From NCBI GenBank assembly GCA_963744345.1, contig CAVUTD010000004.1, positions 62,001-126,000 on the forward strand: 64,000 nucleotides of DNA, read 5' to 3'. The notes below the pieces were generated by a model. The model was not told the DNA's origin. It searched no databases and was given only the letters and a program-made list of their open reading frames with translations. Source of the stretch: DASTFP01 sp963744345 (GTDB lineage Bacteria; Verrucomicrobiota; Verrucomicrobiia; Chthoniobacterales; Terrimicrobiaceae). This document shows positions 43,791 through 53,108 of this stretch, one piece after another. The translations under genes and the position numbers were made by a program. Positions within the stretch are counted from its first letter, which is position 1, and each line of letters opens with the position of its first letter.

Positions 43791-45032
43791 ATGAAGAAGT
43801 CGATCACCGATGTTCCGTTGAAGGGCCGCCGTGCCATCATGCGCGTCGACTTCAACGTGCCACAAGACAAGGAGACCGGTGCCATCACCAATCCGGCACG
43901 CATCACTGCGGCGCTCCCAACTATCAAGTATATCCTGGAGCAGGGAGGCTCAGTCGTCTTGATGAGTCACCTCGGGCGACCCGATGGCAAACGGACCGAA
44001 AAATACTCTCTTAAGCCGGTCGCGCAAAAACTGGAGGAACTTCTCGGCAAACCCGTCAAGTTCCTCTCCGATTGCGTTGGCCCAGAGATTGAGGCCGCGT
44101 GTTCGTCGCTCAAGCCTGGAGAAGTCGCCCTGCTGGAGAACCTTCGCTTCCACCTCGAAGAGGAGGGATCGGTAAAGAACAAGGACGGCACCAAGACGAA
44201 GGCGGACCCACAGAAGACAGAGGCTTTCCGCGCGTCGCTGACGAAGCTCGGTGACGTCTACGTCAACGATGCCTTTGGGACAGCACACCGGGCGCATTCC
44301 TCGGTTGTCGGTGTCAATCTGCCGGACAAAGTCGCGGGCTTCCTGATGCAAAAGGAGCTGGATGCCTTTGGGGCGGTGTTGGAAAACCCGAAACGTCCCG
44401 TGCTCGCGATCCTGGGAGGAGCGAAGGTCGCCGACAAGATTCCCCTCATCCGAAATCTTCTGGATAAGGCTGACGAACTTATCATCGGCGGGGGGATGAC
44501 CTTCACCTTCAAGAAGGTGCTCGAGGGCATGGAGATTGGCGAGAGTATGTTCGACCCGGAAGGCGCCAAGATCGTCGGCGAGTTGATGGAGAAAGCGAAA
44601 GCCAAAGGCGTTAAAATTCACCTTCCCGTCGACTTTATCTGCGGCGACAAGTTCGAGGCGGAGGCCAAGACTCAGGTGGTCGAGGACAAGGCGGGGATAC
44701 CGGCGGGCTGGACGGGGCTGGACGTCGGTCACAAGAGCCGACAGCTTTTCGCCGAGGTCATTGGACGCGCGAAAACCATCATCTGGAACGGACCTCCCGG
44801 GGTCTTTGAATTCGAGCGCTTCGCCGAAGGCACCAAGAATATGGCCGAGGCCATCGCGGCAGCCACGGCTGCCGGAGCCATCTCGGTCGTTGGCGGCGGC
44901 GACACCGCCACCGCCGCAAAGAAATTCAAGGTGATTGACAAGGTGAGCCACGCCTCCACCGGCGGTGGAGCTTCCCTCGAGCTGCTCGAAGGCAAAATGC
45001 TGCCAGGAGTAGCTAACCTAAGCGAAAAATAA
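43791..45032 (+). CDS. pgk: Phosphoglycerate kinase
   Basis: A 413-aa monomeric two-domain kinase making ATP from 1,3-bisphosphoglycerate. RVDFNVPQDKE near residue 20 and SHLGRPDGKRTEKYSLKPVA near 65 bind the phosphoglycerate; GGAKVADKIPLI near 210 and GGGDTATAAKKF near 370 bind nucleotide. The ATG at 43791 begins the family N-terminus; an upstream TTG frame overlaps gap. Acidic insertion KNKDGTKTKADPQKTEA near 130 is slightly longer than usual. Confidence 0.97.
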   Translation: MKKSITDVPLKGRRAIMRVDFNVPQDKETGAITNPARITAALPTIKYILEQGGSVVLMSHLGRPDGKRTEKYSLKPVAQKLEELLGKPVKFLSDCVGPEIEAACSSLKPGEVALLENLRFHLEEEGSVKNKDGTKTKADPQKTEAFRASLTKLGDVYVNDAFGTAHRAHSSVVGVNLPDKVAGFLMQKELDAFGAVLENPKRPVLAILGGAKVADKIPLIRNLLDKADELIIGGGMTFTFKKVLEGMEIGESMFDPEGAKIVGELMEKAKAKGVKIHLPVDFICGDKFEAEAKTQVVEDKAGIPAGWTGLDVGHKSRQLFAEVIGRAKTIIWNGPPGVFEFERFAEGTKNMAEAIAAATAAGAISVVGGGDTATAAKKFKVIDKVSHASTGGGASLELLEGKMLPGVANLSEK

Positions 45033-45131
45033 CTTCGAACCTGCCGAGACCTACAAGCGATCAGGATTCACGAGTCAGGGATTATCCCTCGATCCTCGAA
45101 AACCACGGGCTCGTCACCCCCTAATTATACC

Positions 45132-45899
45132 ATGCGGAAGAAAATCATTGCGGCGAACTGGAAGATGAACATGACTCTGACGGAGACGGAGAATTTTCTT
45201 AACGCCTTCCGCCCGGAAGTCGAGGACGTCACTACCGTGGAGATCGTCATTGCACCACCATTCACTGGCCTCGCGAAGCTTTCCGGGTTGCTTGGAGGTT
45301 CACAAAAGATCCGCCTGGGAGCGCAGAACTTCTACTTTGAAAAGTCTGGCGCGTACACGGGGGAGATCAGTGCAACTATGCTTCGGGAACTCTTCGTCAA
45401 GTACGTCATCATCGGCCACAGTGAGAGACGACAACTTTTCGGAGAAACCGATTCCCTGATAAACAGGAAGGTTGTTGCGGCCCACGCCAACGAGCTAAAA
45501 CCGATTCTCTGTGTTGGAGAAACCCTCGAGGAGCGAGAGGCCGGCACTGAGAAGGATGTTCTCGAGAAACAACTTCGCGGCGCACTGACCGGGATTAGTG
45601 CCGACCAGCTTCTTGAAACGGTGATCGCCTACGAACCAGTATGGGCGATTGGAACTGGAAAGACTGCAAGTTCCGCGCAGGCCCAGGACGCTCACGCCCA
45701 TGTGCGCGCAGTGCTCAAGGAACTCTCCGATAACGGCACTGCCAGTAAGGTCCGTATTCAGTACGGCGGCAGCGTGAAACCATCCAATGCAAAGGAGCTC
45801 CTCAGCGAAGCGGATATTGACGGCGCCTTGGTTGGCGGAGCGAGTCTCGAACCTCGTGGCTTTGCCGAGATCGTCAAAGCCGGTCAGCAGCAGTCATAG
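45132..45899 (+). CDS. tpiA: Triosephosphate isomerase
   Basis: A 255-aa TIM barrel interconverting glyceraldehyde-3-phosphate and dihydroxyacetone phosphate. AANWKMNMT holds the N-terminal Asn/Lys, VIIGHSERRQ near residue 95 the catalytic His, and VIAYEPVWAIGTGKTA near 165 the catalytic Glu with the mobile lid. The usual secG neighbour is absent; instead decayed response-regulator sequence follows. Confidence 0.97.
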   Translation: MRKKIIAANWKMNMTLTETENFLNAFRPEVEDVTTVEIVIAPPFTGLAKLSGLLGGSQKIRLGAQNFYFEKSGAYTGEISATMLRELFVKYVIIGHSERRQLFGETDSLINRKVVAAHANELKPILCVGETLEEREAGTEKDVLEKQLRGALTGISADQLLETVIAYEPVWAIGTGKTASSAQAQDAHAHVRAVLKELSDNGTASKVRIQYGGSVKPSNAKELLSEADIDGALVGGASLEPRGFAEIVKAGQQQS

Positions 45900-46081
45900 C
45901 GAGGAGGCCGCCCCATCGGGTGCATCGATTGCGGCGGGGATGCTCCCTGCCGACATGGAGGAGATGCTGACTGCAGGCGCGCACGGGATTTGCCCAAAAC
46001 GGCGATCCTGAAGCGCAAGCACGCCGGCCATTGTCGGCGGCGAAATGATCCGGCTCGTGCGCGATCGGGAGCGGGAAAGGC

Positions 46082-46281
46082 GTGGCCTGCTTCGTCTGTC
46101 CCGATGATCGCGAAAGGCTTCCGGGAGGCGGCGCAATGAAGGAGATCGCCGACCTCCTCCATTTGCCCGAGCGCACGGAGGCTTTCACAAATTCACGATC
46201 ATGGAGCACCTGGGCGTTAAGACGAGCGCCGAGTTGGTGCGATATGTCCATGAGCATGGAATGTTGAAAAGGCACACGTGA
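46082..46281 (+). pseudogene. LuxR-type HTH remnant of a response regulator
   Basis: Reading from 46136 gives MKEIADLLHLPERT, then after a frame change about 46180 HKFTIMEHLGVKTSAELVRYV and HEHGMLKRHT ending at TGA 46279-46281. This is the GerE/LuxR DNA-binding domain of a NarL-type regulator, with recognition helix near HLPERT. The receiver domain is not recognisable upstream, so only the C-terminal end survives and it is frameshifted. Confidence 0.55.
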
Positions 46282-46337
46282 GTTCACAGGTAATTCAAGT
46301 TGTTTTTTGACAGTATCGGAGGTTTAGTCGTGGAGCC

Positions 46338-46760
46338 GTGATCAAAGCTCTCCTCAGCCGCGATGCGGACCCGGCGGAACGGCTACGCGTGCTGCTGGCC
46401 GATCATGATCAGGCGATGCTCGCGCTGACGGTCGACGCGCTGGCCGGCGAGTGTTTGGTGGTCGGTAGAGTGGACGATGGATGCGAACTCCTTGCTGAGG
46501 CTGAGCGGTCCCATCCTGATGCCATGGTGCTCGACATCACCATGTCGCGGTTTGACGGCATCGAAGCGGCGCGCCAACTCCGGCGTTCGCAACGGTCTGT
46601 CCGCCTTGTCTTCCTCACGGTTCACGAGGACCCCAATTACGCCCGGACGGGTTCCGGCGCGCGCGGATTAGGCCATGTCGTTAAGGCGCGGACAGCTTCC
46701 GACCGTGGGCGTGCCAGCCAGGCAACCCCTACCGATCGTCACTTCGTCTCGCCCACCGTG
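46338..46760 (+). pseudogene. Receiver-domain remnant of a response regulator
   Basis: From a GTG at 46338 the frame encodes a receiver domain: RVLLADHDQAMLALTVDAL with the acidic pair, DAMVLDITMSRFDGIEAARQL with the phosphoacceptor Asp, and VRLVFLTVHEDPNYA. After about 120 residues the expected continuation (GHVVKARTASD, then FVSPTV) is degraded by frame changes and no HTH follows. The remaining frame runs by chance into the downstream lipoprotein. It probably represents a second regulator that lost its output domain. Confidence 0.55.
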
Positions 46761-46826
46761 TCTCGACCAAGGAGACCAACCTCTCCGACTCGCGCGGAGA
46801 AACCAAACACCAAAATCCGGAAAGCC

Positions 46827-47192
46827 ATGAAGCAGATCCTCACTCCGTTCAGAATCCTTCCCATAATCGCACTCCTTGCCCTGGCGGTGGGCTGCGCCAA
46901 CACCCAGAGCAAAGAAAACTCGCTCATTGCCGCGGGCTTTAGAGTAAGCGTTCCGAAGACCGCGGCGCAGCAACAGAAACTCAAGACCCTTCCGCCCGAC
47001 AAGGTGACCGTGGTTCACAAGGATGGGAAGACCTACTACGTTTTCCCGGATGCGGCCCGCAACCTGGCCTACGTCGGTGGCCCAAAAGAGTATGAAGCCT
47101 ACCATCAAATCCGCTTGCAGAAGAAAAAGCTCGAAGCAATAGAGGCGAAAGAGGAGGCCGAACAAATAGATTGGGGAGGCTGGGGGTCCTGA
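46827..47192 (+). CDS. Small hypothetical lipoprotein
   Basis: A 121-aa lipoprotein. ILPIIALLALAVGC is a lipoprotein signal with lipobox AVGC at residue 23. The mature part has a compact basic domain (KVTVVHKDGKTYYVFPDAA, then YEAYHQIRLQKKKLEAIEAK) and ends in IDWGGWGS. I do not know a function. The start at 46827 was chosen for the signal peptide; the frame is open into the upstream pseudogene. Probably attached to the outer membrane. Confidence 0.75.
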   Translation: MKQILTPFRILPIIALLALAVGCANTQSKENSLIAAGFRVSVPKTAAQQQKLKTLPPDKVTVVHKDGKTYYVFPDAARNLAYVGGPKEYEAYHQIRLQKKKLEAIEAKEEAEQIDWGGWGS

Positions 47193-47492
47193 GGAGCGTG
47201 GGGCACGGCCTGGCATCAAGCCTATTGCGACCGCAACAGGAATCCGGGCGCTGGAGTGCTAAAGCCTAAGCACTGCCACGAAATCGAGGAAATGAACCTC
47301 CCGCAAGATTTCGCTCGTTCTCGTCTCCTGCGGCGACAATGGCAAGGGAATCTACTTCGACCATCGACAACAGCGCTTACATCTCGGCAAGACGGAGCAC
47401 TTCGCCTGGGACTCGTGGGTATATATCGACGGAGAGAACTTCATGGGAGCACGAGCCGACGTCCGGGGCGATCCACAACCCTACTTTTCTGT
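47193..47492 (+). pseudogene. Coding-like open frame without a start
   Basis: Between the lipoprotein and the methyltransferase, the plus strand is open from about 47293 to 47527 and reads protein-like (GKGIYFDHRQQRLHLGKTEH, then FAWDSWVYIDGENFMGARAD). No start codon with a ribosome site precedes it and no family was recognised. It is probably the remainder of a lost gene, cut at its 3' side by the methyltransferase. Confidence 0.25.
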
Positions 47493-48356
47493 TCAGGTTC
47501 CACCTGCAAGGACGTCACCCTGTTTGTGAGCGATCAGGCTAAGAAACGCTATGTGACCGAAGAACTCTCCGCAGGAGACCCGCCGCTTAGCCTCGGCTTT
47601 CAAGGCCTCGGCCGTCTCCTGACCGATCGCGCCAACAGCGGCCAGCAGCTCTGCGCCTCGATCGACGAGCGTGAGCATGTAGCTCGGCTCGCTTGTTTGG
47701 GTGTAGCCGTAACCTCGCAGGCTACCTAACGCGAAGCCTTCGTCCTTGAGGAGCTTGGGCAGATGCCGCGTCAGCCATCGATCGTGAACAAAATTAGCAA
47801 TTGTCGTCTCGACTGCCTGTTGGAGCGGATCAAAGTCGGAGGTGGCTACCGTGGTTGTCACATAGTCCCCATCAAAGGCCGCCAAACAGCCAGCGGACCG
47901 GAGTACTCGATGAGCTTCGCGAATCGCGTTTTTTGGCTCGGGGATATGGCATAACGAGGTGTGGAAAACTACCAGGTCAAACAATTCGTGCCGGAACTTC
48001 AATGCCCTCCCGTCCCCCTCGCAAAAGGAAAGATTTGCAAGATGGCTGCCCAGCTGGCGCGCCTTGTTCAGAAATATGCGGGAGGGATCCACTCCCACGA
48101 CTTCGATTTCAGCGAAGCGCTCAGCGATAAGCCTGCTCACAGCACCTGTGCCACAACCGATTTCAAGCGCCTTCCCACCGCTAGGTAGTTCAATTTCCGA
48201 AAGATATTGAGCGGCCATAGCACGTTGCTGCGGTTCGGCGGCTCGCAGTTCCAAAACTTCAGCCAGTCGCAGCTGAATCGATTCATCCGCCTGTGCAATG
48301 GAAGCATACGGATCTGGCATAGCGAGGATGCTGGTCTCGCTGCTCTTGTTTGACAA
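47493..48356 (-). CDS. Class I SAM-dependent methyltransferase
   Basis: A 287-aa methyltransferase. Motif I is ALEIGCGTGAVSRL near residue 62, VVGVDPS near 85, GDGRALKF near 114 and LVVFHTSLCHIPEPKNAI near 127. The last 100 residues form an extra helical lid with aromatic residues, as in small-molecule or quinone/sterol methyltransferases; the substrate is unknown. It lies 52 bp after the epimerase gene stop on the same strand and may be cotranscribed with it. Confidence 0.85.
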   Translation of the reverse strand: MSNKSSETSILAMPDPYASIAQADESIQLRLAEVLELRAAEPQQRAMAAQYLSEIELPSGGKALEIGCGTGAVSRLIAERFAEIEVVGVDPSRIFLNKARQLGSHLANLSFCEGDGRALKFRHELFDLVVFHTSLCHIPEPKNAIREAHRVLRSAGCLAAFDGDYVTTTVATSDFDPLQQAVETTIANFVHDRWLTRHLPKLLKDEGFALGSLRGYGYTQTSEPSYMLTLVDRGAELLAAVGAIGQETAEALKAEAKRRVSCGEFFGHIAFLSLIAHKQGDVLAGGT

Positions 48357-48407
48357 GAGCGCTCACCCGACGGCGTTGCCGTCGAAGACAAGTGGCGAAC
48401 CGGCAGT

Positions 48408-49340
48408 TCAACACGATCGCTCCGGCAACAAGTTTCGAGAAGCTTTCAGCATCTCCCGCAGCCCTTCATCGAGGTTGCTCACCGGGAGCCAACCCAGGCT
48501 CGACAATTTCTCAGTCGATGCACAGGAATGTCGGACATCGCCCGGCCTGGAAGGAAGGTACACCACCGGCGATTCGGAGTTGGCTGCAACTAAGATGCGG
48601 CGCATGAGCTCGTTGATTGTTGTTTCGCGGCCATAGCCACAGTTGAACACGCCTCGCACTCGGCCGCTCTCTGCCGCAAATACGAGAGCAGAAACCGCAT
48701 CCTTTACATAAATGAAATCGCGGCTCTGCTCACCGTCACCATATATTGTCAACTGCTCGCCGCGAACGGCGCGCTGCACGAATCCGGACACGGCCGCAGC
48801 ATATGCACCAGCCGGATTCTGCCCTGGTCCAAACACATTGAAGAAGCGAAGAGAGGCCGTTTCCAGCCAACCTTCCCGCGCAAAGATCTCGCAGTAGTAC
48901 TCACCATCGAGCTTGGTGACCGCATACGGGCTTTTCGGCTGAGGCGTTACCGTCTCAACCGTAGGTCGTGGCGGTTCATCGCCATAGACCGCCGCAGAGC
49001 TGGCAAAGACAAGCTTGCGCACTCTCGCGTCCGCCGCCGCACGCAGCACGTTCAAAGTTCCCAATGTGTTGATCTCTACACATTCTGCCGGATTTTCCAT
49101 CGACTCCTTGGCGCTGATCATCGCCGCGAGATGGTACACGACATCTACTTCCGACATCGCAGCATGAAGAGCGGCCTTATCGAGCACGCTCGCCTCAACG
49201 ATCTGGAGACCGGAACGCTCCACGCCTTCGCGTTTCCCGCCGCGAAAGTTGTCGAGAACACGCACTTCCGCTCGCCGCTGCAAGAACCCAGCGAGAATGC
49301 TGCCGATGAAGCCGGCTCCTCCAGTAATCAACACCTTCAT
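48408..49340 (-). CDS. NAD-dependent epimerase/dehydratase (UDP-glucose 4-epimerase-like)
   Basis: A 310-aa extended SDR. The NAD motif ITGGAGFIGS is at residues 4-13, VYHLAAMIS near 65, and the catalytic YAVTK near 145 with Ser in FASSAAVYGDEP. FNVFGPGQNPAGAYAAAVSGF near 175 is typical of the GalE/WbpP-like group. It probably interconverts UDP-hexoses. ATG 49340 begins the fold; a 12-base longer start is possible. Confidence 0.87.
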   Translation of the reverse strand: MKVLITGGAGFIGSILAGFLQRRAEVRVLDNFRGGKREGVERSGLQIVEASVLDKAALHAAMSEVDVVYHLAAMISAKESMENPAECVEINTLGTLNVLRAAADARVRKLVFASSAAVYGDEPPRPTVETVTPQPKSPYAVTKLDGEYYCEIFAREGWLETASLRFFNVFGPGQNPAGAYAAAVSGFVQRAVRGEQLTIYGDGEQSRDFIYVKDAVSALVFAAESGRVRGVFNCGYGRETTINELMRRILVAANSESPVVYLPSRPGDVRHSCASTEKLSSLGWLPVSNLDEGLREMLKASRNLLPERSC

Positions 49341-49415
49341 GGCATCGAACACCTCCTCGCTGTTTTAGCGTCCAGCGACGGAGAATAACATGCGCTCCGC
49401 AGAACGCGAACGCTC

Positions 49416-50330
49416 TTACTCTGCATCGAACTGACTTAAGCGACGAAACGTGTCGAAGCGCTCTGAAATCTCCTCGCGAGTGACAACCTTAAGCCTCTCC
49501 AGGCTGAATGCTTCAACATTATAGCTGGCCAGAATACTGCCGTGAACGACGGCGCGCCGCAGAGCGCCGAATTCCACCACGGAGCTATACTTCGCCAAAT
49601 AGCCTGCAAGTCCCCCGGCAAAAGTGTCGCCGGCGCCTGTGGGATCGTGGATGTCCTCCAAGGGGAATGCCGGGCAACTGAAAAACTGTCCGTTCTCGCC
49701 AAAAAGCAAGCAGCCGTGCTCGCCCTTTTTTATGGCGAGAAACTCCGGCCCCATATCGCGCAAGCGTCGGGCCGCCTTGATCAAGCTTGTCTCGCCGGTG
49801 AGCTGTCGCGCCTCCCCGTCATTGAGGATGAGCATGTGAACGCGCGCGAGGAGCTCCAACAACCGCGGCCGCGCGGTATCGATCCAGAGATCCATCGTAT
49901 CCGCGATAACGAAACGCGGAAGCCGCACTTGATCGAGCACGTGATGTTGCAAATCAGGCGCGATGTTCGCGAGCAGCACTACGGGCGTGTCTTTATAGGG
50001 TTCAGGCAAGATGGGAGTGAATCGTTCAAAGACATTTAATGCTACCGAGCGGGTCTCGCGGATATTCAAGTCCCACATGTATTCGCCCGACCACCGAAAC
50101 GTTTTTCCGGGAACAACCTGCAATCCGGCCAGATCCACGTTTCGGCGTTTGAAAAGCTCGAGATGTTCCTTGGGAAAATCCTCGCCAACAATCCCCACCA
50201 GATTGACTGGGCTGTAAAAGCTTGCTGCCACGCACGCATATGAGGCAGAACCTCCCAAGAGGTCTTGATGCTCCTCAAGCGGGGTCTTTATGTGATCCAG
50301 TGCAATTGAGCCAACAACGAGTACCGACAT
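49416..50330 (-). CDS. PfkB family sugar kinase
   Basis: A 304-aa ribokinase-fold enzyme. VVGSIALDHIKTP at the N-terminus and GGSASYACVAASFY near residue 26 bind the sugar; DPTGAGDTFAGGLAGYLA near 240 holds the catalytic Asp and anion hole. The LEEHQDLLGGSASY region resembles adenosine/ribokinase-like members without a known substrate. Start at 50330 (MSVLVVGS) was preferred over a longer frame to 50399 that overlaps the upstream intergenic region. Confidence 0.88.
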   Translation of the reverse strand: MSVLVVGSIALDHIKTPLEEHQDLLGGSASYACVAASFYSPVNLVGIVGEDFPKEHLELFKRRNVDLAGLQVVPGKTFRWSGEYMWDLNIRETRSVALNVFERFTPILPEPYKDTPVVLLANIAPDLQHHVLDQVRLPRFVIADTMDLWIDTARPRLLELLARVHMLILNDGEARQLTGETSLIKAARRLRDMGPEFLAIKKGEHGCLLFGENGQFFSCPAFPLEDIHDPTGAGDTFAGGLAGYLAKYSSVVEFGALRRAVVHGSILASYNVEAFSLERLKVVTREEISERFDTFRRLSQFDAE

Positions 50331-50451
50331 GCCCCGCGCAGATTGCCAAAGCTCGCATATTCGGCGAGCAAAAAACTGAAAATCGCTCGCACGGCACAAC
50401 GTCTTGCGGATTGCCCCAACGTCCCCTAGCGACTAGCGAGTAGAGCATCTG

Positions 50452-51522
50452 ATGATTTCGATAACCATCGAAAACCTGGTGAAACGATTCGGGGAGCACA
50501 CCGCGTTAGATCGCGTAACCTTCCGCGTTGAAGCGGGAGAAATCTTTTTCCTGTTGGGGCCTAGCGGCTGTGGAAAAACGACCCTCCTGCGTACTATCGC
50601 TGGGTTCTACATGCCGGATTCGGGGCGCATTCTTTTCGAGGAAGAAGATGTTACGAAACTCCCACCACATAAGCGCAACACCGCGATGATGTTTCAAAGC
50701 TACGCACTCTGGCCGCATATGACTGTCGCCAAAAACGTCGCTTTCGGGCTCGAAGAGCGACGCCTCCCTTCTCAGGAAATCAACCATCGCGTTAAACAGG
50801 CTCTTTCCTCCGTGAGAATGGAAGATTATGCCCAGCGCCGGATCGCCCAACTTTCCGGCGGCCAGCAGCAGCGAGTTGCTCTTGCGCGAGCGCTCGTCAT
50901 CCGCCCTCGCGCTCTCCTGCTCGACGAACCTCTCTCAAACCTTGACGCTAAGTTGCGCCTCGAAATGCGCGCAGAAATTCGACGCGTCTGCAAAGAGTCC
51001 AGCCTAACGGCCATCTACGTCACCCACGATCAAAAGGAAGCGCTCTCCATCGCCGACAGGATGGCGATCCTCGAAAGCGGACGCGTCGCGCAGATCGGCG
51101 AACCCGAAGAGATATACCGCCAGCCTCAGTCCCGCGTCATTGCTGATTTCATCGGAGAAACCAATTTCATCCCAGGCAAAATTGCTTCCTCAAATGCGAC
51201 GACGACCAGAGTCGACACGGAGATTGGACTATTCGAGGGAGTTGTGAGCGACCGCACCTGGCATCCCAAAGCTGGCGAAGCGGCCACACTCTCGATCCGT
51301 CCCGAAAGTTGGACCATCACTGGAGAATTCCACGACGTTAACACCGTGCGGGGACGAATTGGGGAATCTATTTACCTGGGAGAGTTCGCGCAATATGAGT
51401 TTCGGACAGCCTCCCAGGTGCTGAAGATCTTTGAGATGAATCCTCATCTCTCCGCTCGATCTTCCGAGCGGGAACTCTTCGCCAGCACAACGCCGCAAGA
51501 CGTCGTCGTCTTGCGGGCTTGA
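50452..51522 (+). CDS. ABC transporter ATP-binding protein (ferric iron/2-aminoethylphosphonate type)
   Basis: A 356-aa ABC ATPase. Walker A GPSGCGKTT near residue 38, Q-loop MMFQSYALWPHMTV, signature LSGGQQQRVALARAL near 135, Walker B LLLDEPLSNLD near 158 and the switch His in VTHDQKEA. A C-terminal TOBE-type domain starts near residue 240 with NFIPGKI. It begins an importer operon with a binding protein (4 bp gap) and a fused permease. Confidence 0.92.
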   Translation: MISITIENLVKRFGEHTALDRVTFRVEAGEIFFLLGPSGCGKTTLLRTIAGFYMPDSGRILFEEEDVTKLPPHKRNTAMMFQSYALWPHMTVAKNVAFGLEERRLPSQEINHRVKQALSSVRMEDYAQRRIAQLSGGQQQRVALARALVIRPRALLLDEPLSNLDAKLRLEMRAEIRRVCKESSLTAIYVTHDQKEALSIADRMAILESGRVAQIGEPEEIYRQPQSRVIADFIGETNFIPGKIASSNATTTRVDTEIGLFEGVVSDRTWHPKAGEAATLSIRPESWTITGEFHDVNTVRGRIGESIYLGEFAQYEFRTASQVLKIFEMNPHLSARSSERELFASTTPQDVVVLRA

Positions 51523-51526
51523 TTTC

Positions 51527-53092
51527 ATGCGAATCGTCGCCGTTTTTGTCGCTCTGGCGTTGATTATCGCCGTTCCGTTCGCCTTAAAGCCTAAAAACGA
51601 TCTGTTGGCGGAGGCGGACGACACCGTGGTCATCGTGACGCCGCACAATGAGCAGATTCGGTATGAATTCAGCCGGGCTTTTGGCGAGCTCTACCATCAA
51701 AGCACTGGGCGCACGATTCGTGTTGATTGGCGAATGCCTGGAGGAACCAGCGAAATCGCTCGCTACCTCAAGGGAGCCTACTATGCCGCCTTTGAAAGAA
51801 TGTGGAAAGCCGCCGGGAAAGATTGGACCGCGGAAGTTGTCGCCGCATTCGATAACCCGAACGCAGAAAGCGAGGCACGCCGCGAGTTTCTCGCTTCGGA
51901 TGTTGGCATCGGCGTCGATCTCTTTTTTGGCGGAGGCGCCTTCGACTTTCAACAACAAGCTGATGCCGGACGATTGGTCGACTGTGGACTTCTTCAAAGC
52001 CATTCCGCCTGGTTCCGGGATAACTCCATTCCTCAGACAGTCTCGGGCGAAATCTTCTACGACGCAGGGGGCCGTTGGATCGGGGCGGCACTCTCCTCTT
52101 TTGGCATTTGCTATAATCCTGATTTTCTGCGGCGCCTAGAAGTCCGCGAGATCCCCTCGAGGTGGGCCGATTTGGGCGATCCGCGGTTCTTCAAACAAGT
52201 TGCACTTGCTGATCCTTCCCAGAGTGGGTCGGCGGCCAAGACATTCGAGATGATTATCCAGCAGCAAATTCAGGAAGCTTTCCTGGAGGCATCCGGCTCT
52301 CCAAACGAGGAAACTTACCTGCGTCTTGGCTGGTCGCGTGGACTGCAGATCATCCAACGCGCAAGCGCCAATGCCCGCTATTTCACCAACGCCGCTTCAC
52401 AAGTGCCTATAGACGTCTCGCTCGGGAATGCCGCTCTCGGGATGTGCATCGACTTCTATGGGCGCTTTCAGAGCGAGGCCCTTCACATCGAAGACAGCGG
52501 CTCGCGCCTGCAATACTTTACTCCTGCCGGCGGTTCGGCGGTCGGGGCCGATCCGATCGCGTTGTTTCGAGGCGCCCCGAACGCAAAGGCGGCGAAGCTG
52601 TTTATCGAATTTGTGCTCTCCTTGGAAGGACAGAAACTTTGGAACTTTAAAGTGGGAGCTCCTGGCGGCCCGAAAAAATACGCCCTTCGACGCCAGCCAA
52701 TCCGCAAGGAACTTTATGCTGCGGAATATGAGTCTTTTCGGTCAGACCCTGGAGTGAATCCCTACCAGGAGGCAAAATCTTTTACCTATCACCCGAAGTG
52801 GACCGGCCCGCTTTTTAAGGTGATGAGCTTTATCATTCGCGTAATGTCTCTCGACAGTCATGACGAACAGGTGGCTGCTTGGACGGCTTTAATCGAGACG
52901 GGTTTTCCGCCAGAGGCGACCGCACGATTCAGCAATATGGACGCCGTTGGTTACGAGCAGGCGCTTGGGAAATTTCGCCCCGCGCTTAATGCCGCCGATC
53001 GCATCGAGGAAGTGCGGCTCGCCCGCGAACTCGGACAGCATTTTCGCAACCAGTATCGCGCCGCCGAGCAACTCGCTAAAGCCGGCCAATGA
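51527..53092 (+). CDS. Extracellular solute-binding protein (iron ABC type)
   Basis: A 521-aa periplasmic binding protein. Residues 1-18 (IVAVFVALALIIAVPFAL) form a signal peptide or anchor without a lipobox. VVIVTPHNEQIRYEFSRAFGELY, DVGIGVDLFFGGG and AALSSFGICYNPDFLRR are consistent with the FbpA/PotD-like cluster. It is much longer than the usual 330-350 residues; the extra 150 residues at the C-terminus (about 360-521) hold helical sequence of unknown role. Ligand unknown: iron, thiamine or phosphonate are all possible. Confidence 0.85.
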   Translation: MRIVAVFVALALIIAVPFALKPKNDLLAEADDTVVIVTPHNEQIRYEFSRAFGELYHQSTGRTIRVDWRMPGGTSEIARYLKGAYYAAFERMWKAAGKDWTAEVVAAFDNPNAESEARREFLASDVGIGVDLFFGGGAFDFQQQADAGRLVDCGLLQSHSAWFRDNSIPQTVSGEIFYDAGGRWIGAALSSFGICYNPDFLRRLEVREIPSRWADLGDPRFFKQVALADPSQSGSAAKTFEMIIQQQIQEAFLEASGSPNEETYLRLGWSRGLQIIQRASANARYFTNAASQVPIDVSLGNAALGMCIDFYGRFQSEALHIEDSGSRLQYFTPAGGSAVGADPIALFRGAPNAKAAKLFIEFVLSLEGQKLWNFKVGAPGGPKKYALRRQPIRKELYAAEYESFRSDPGVNPYQEAKSFTYHPKWTGPLFKVMSFIIRVMSLDSHDEQVAAWTALIETGFPPEATARFSNMDAVGYEQALGKFRPALNAADRIEEVRLARELGQHFRNQYRAAEQLAKAGQ

Positions 53093-53108
53093 CTATTATT
53101 CCCTAGCA

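Noticed and set aside
43950..44951. 333-codon minus-strand frame opposite pgk
   Set aside because: Phosphoglycerate kinase on the plus strand is complete and conserved; the antisense frame is a codon-bias shadow.
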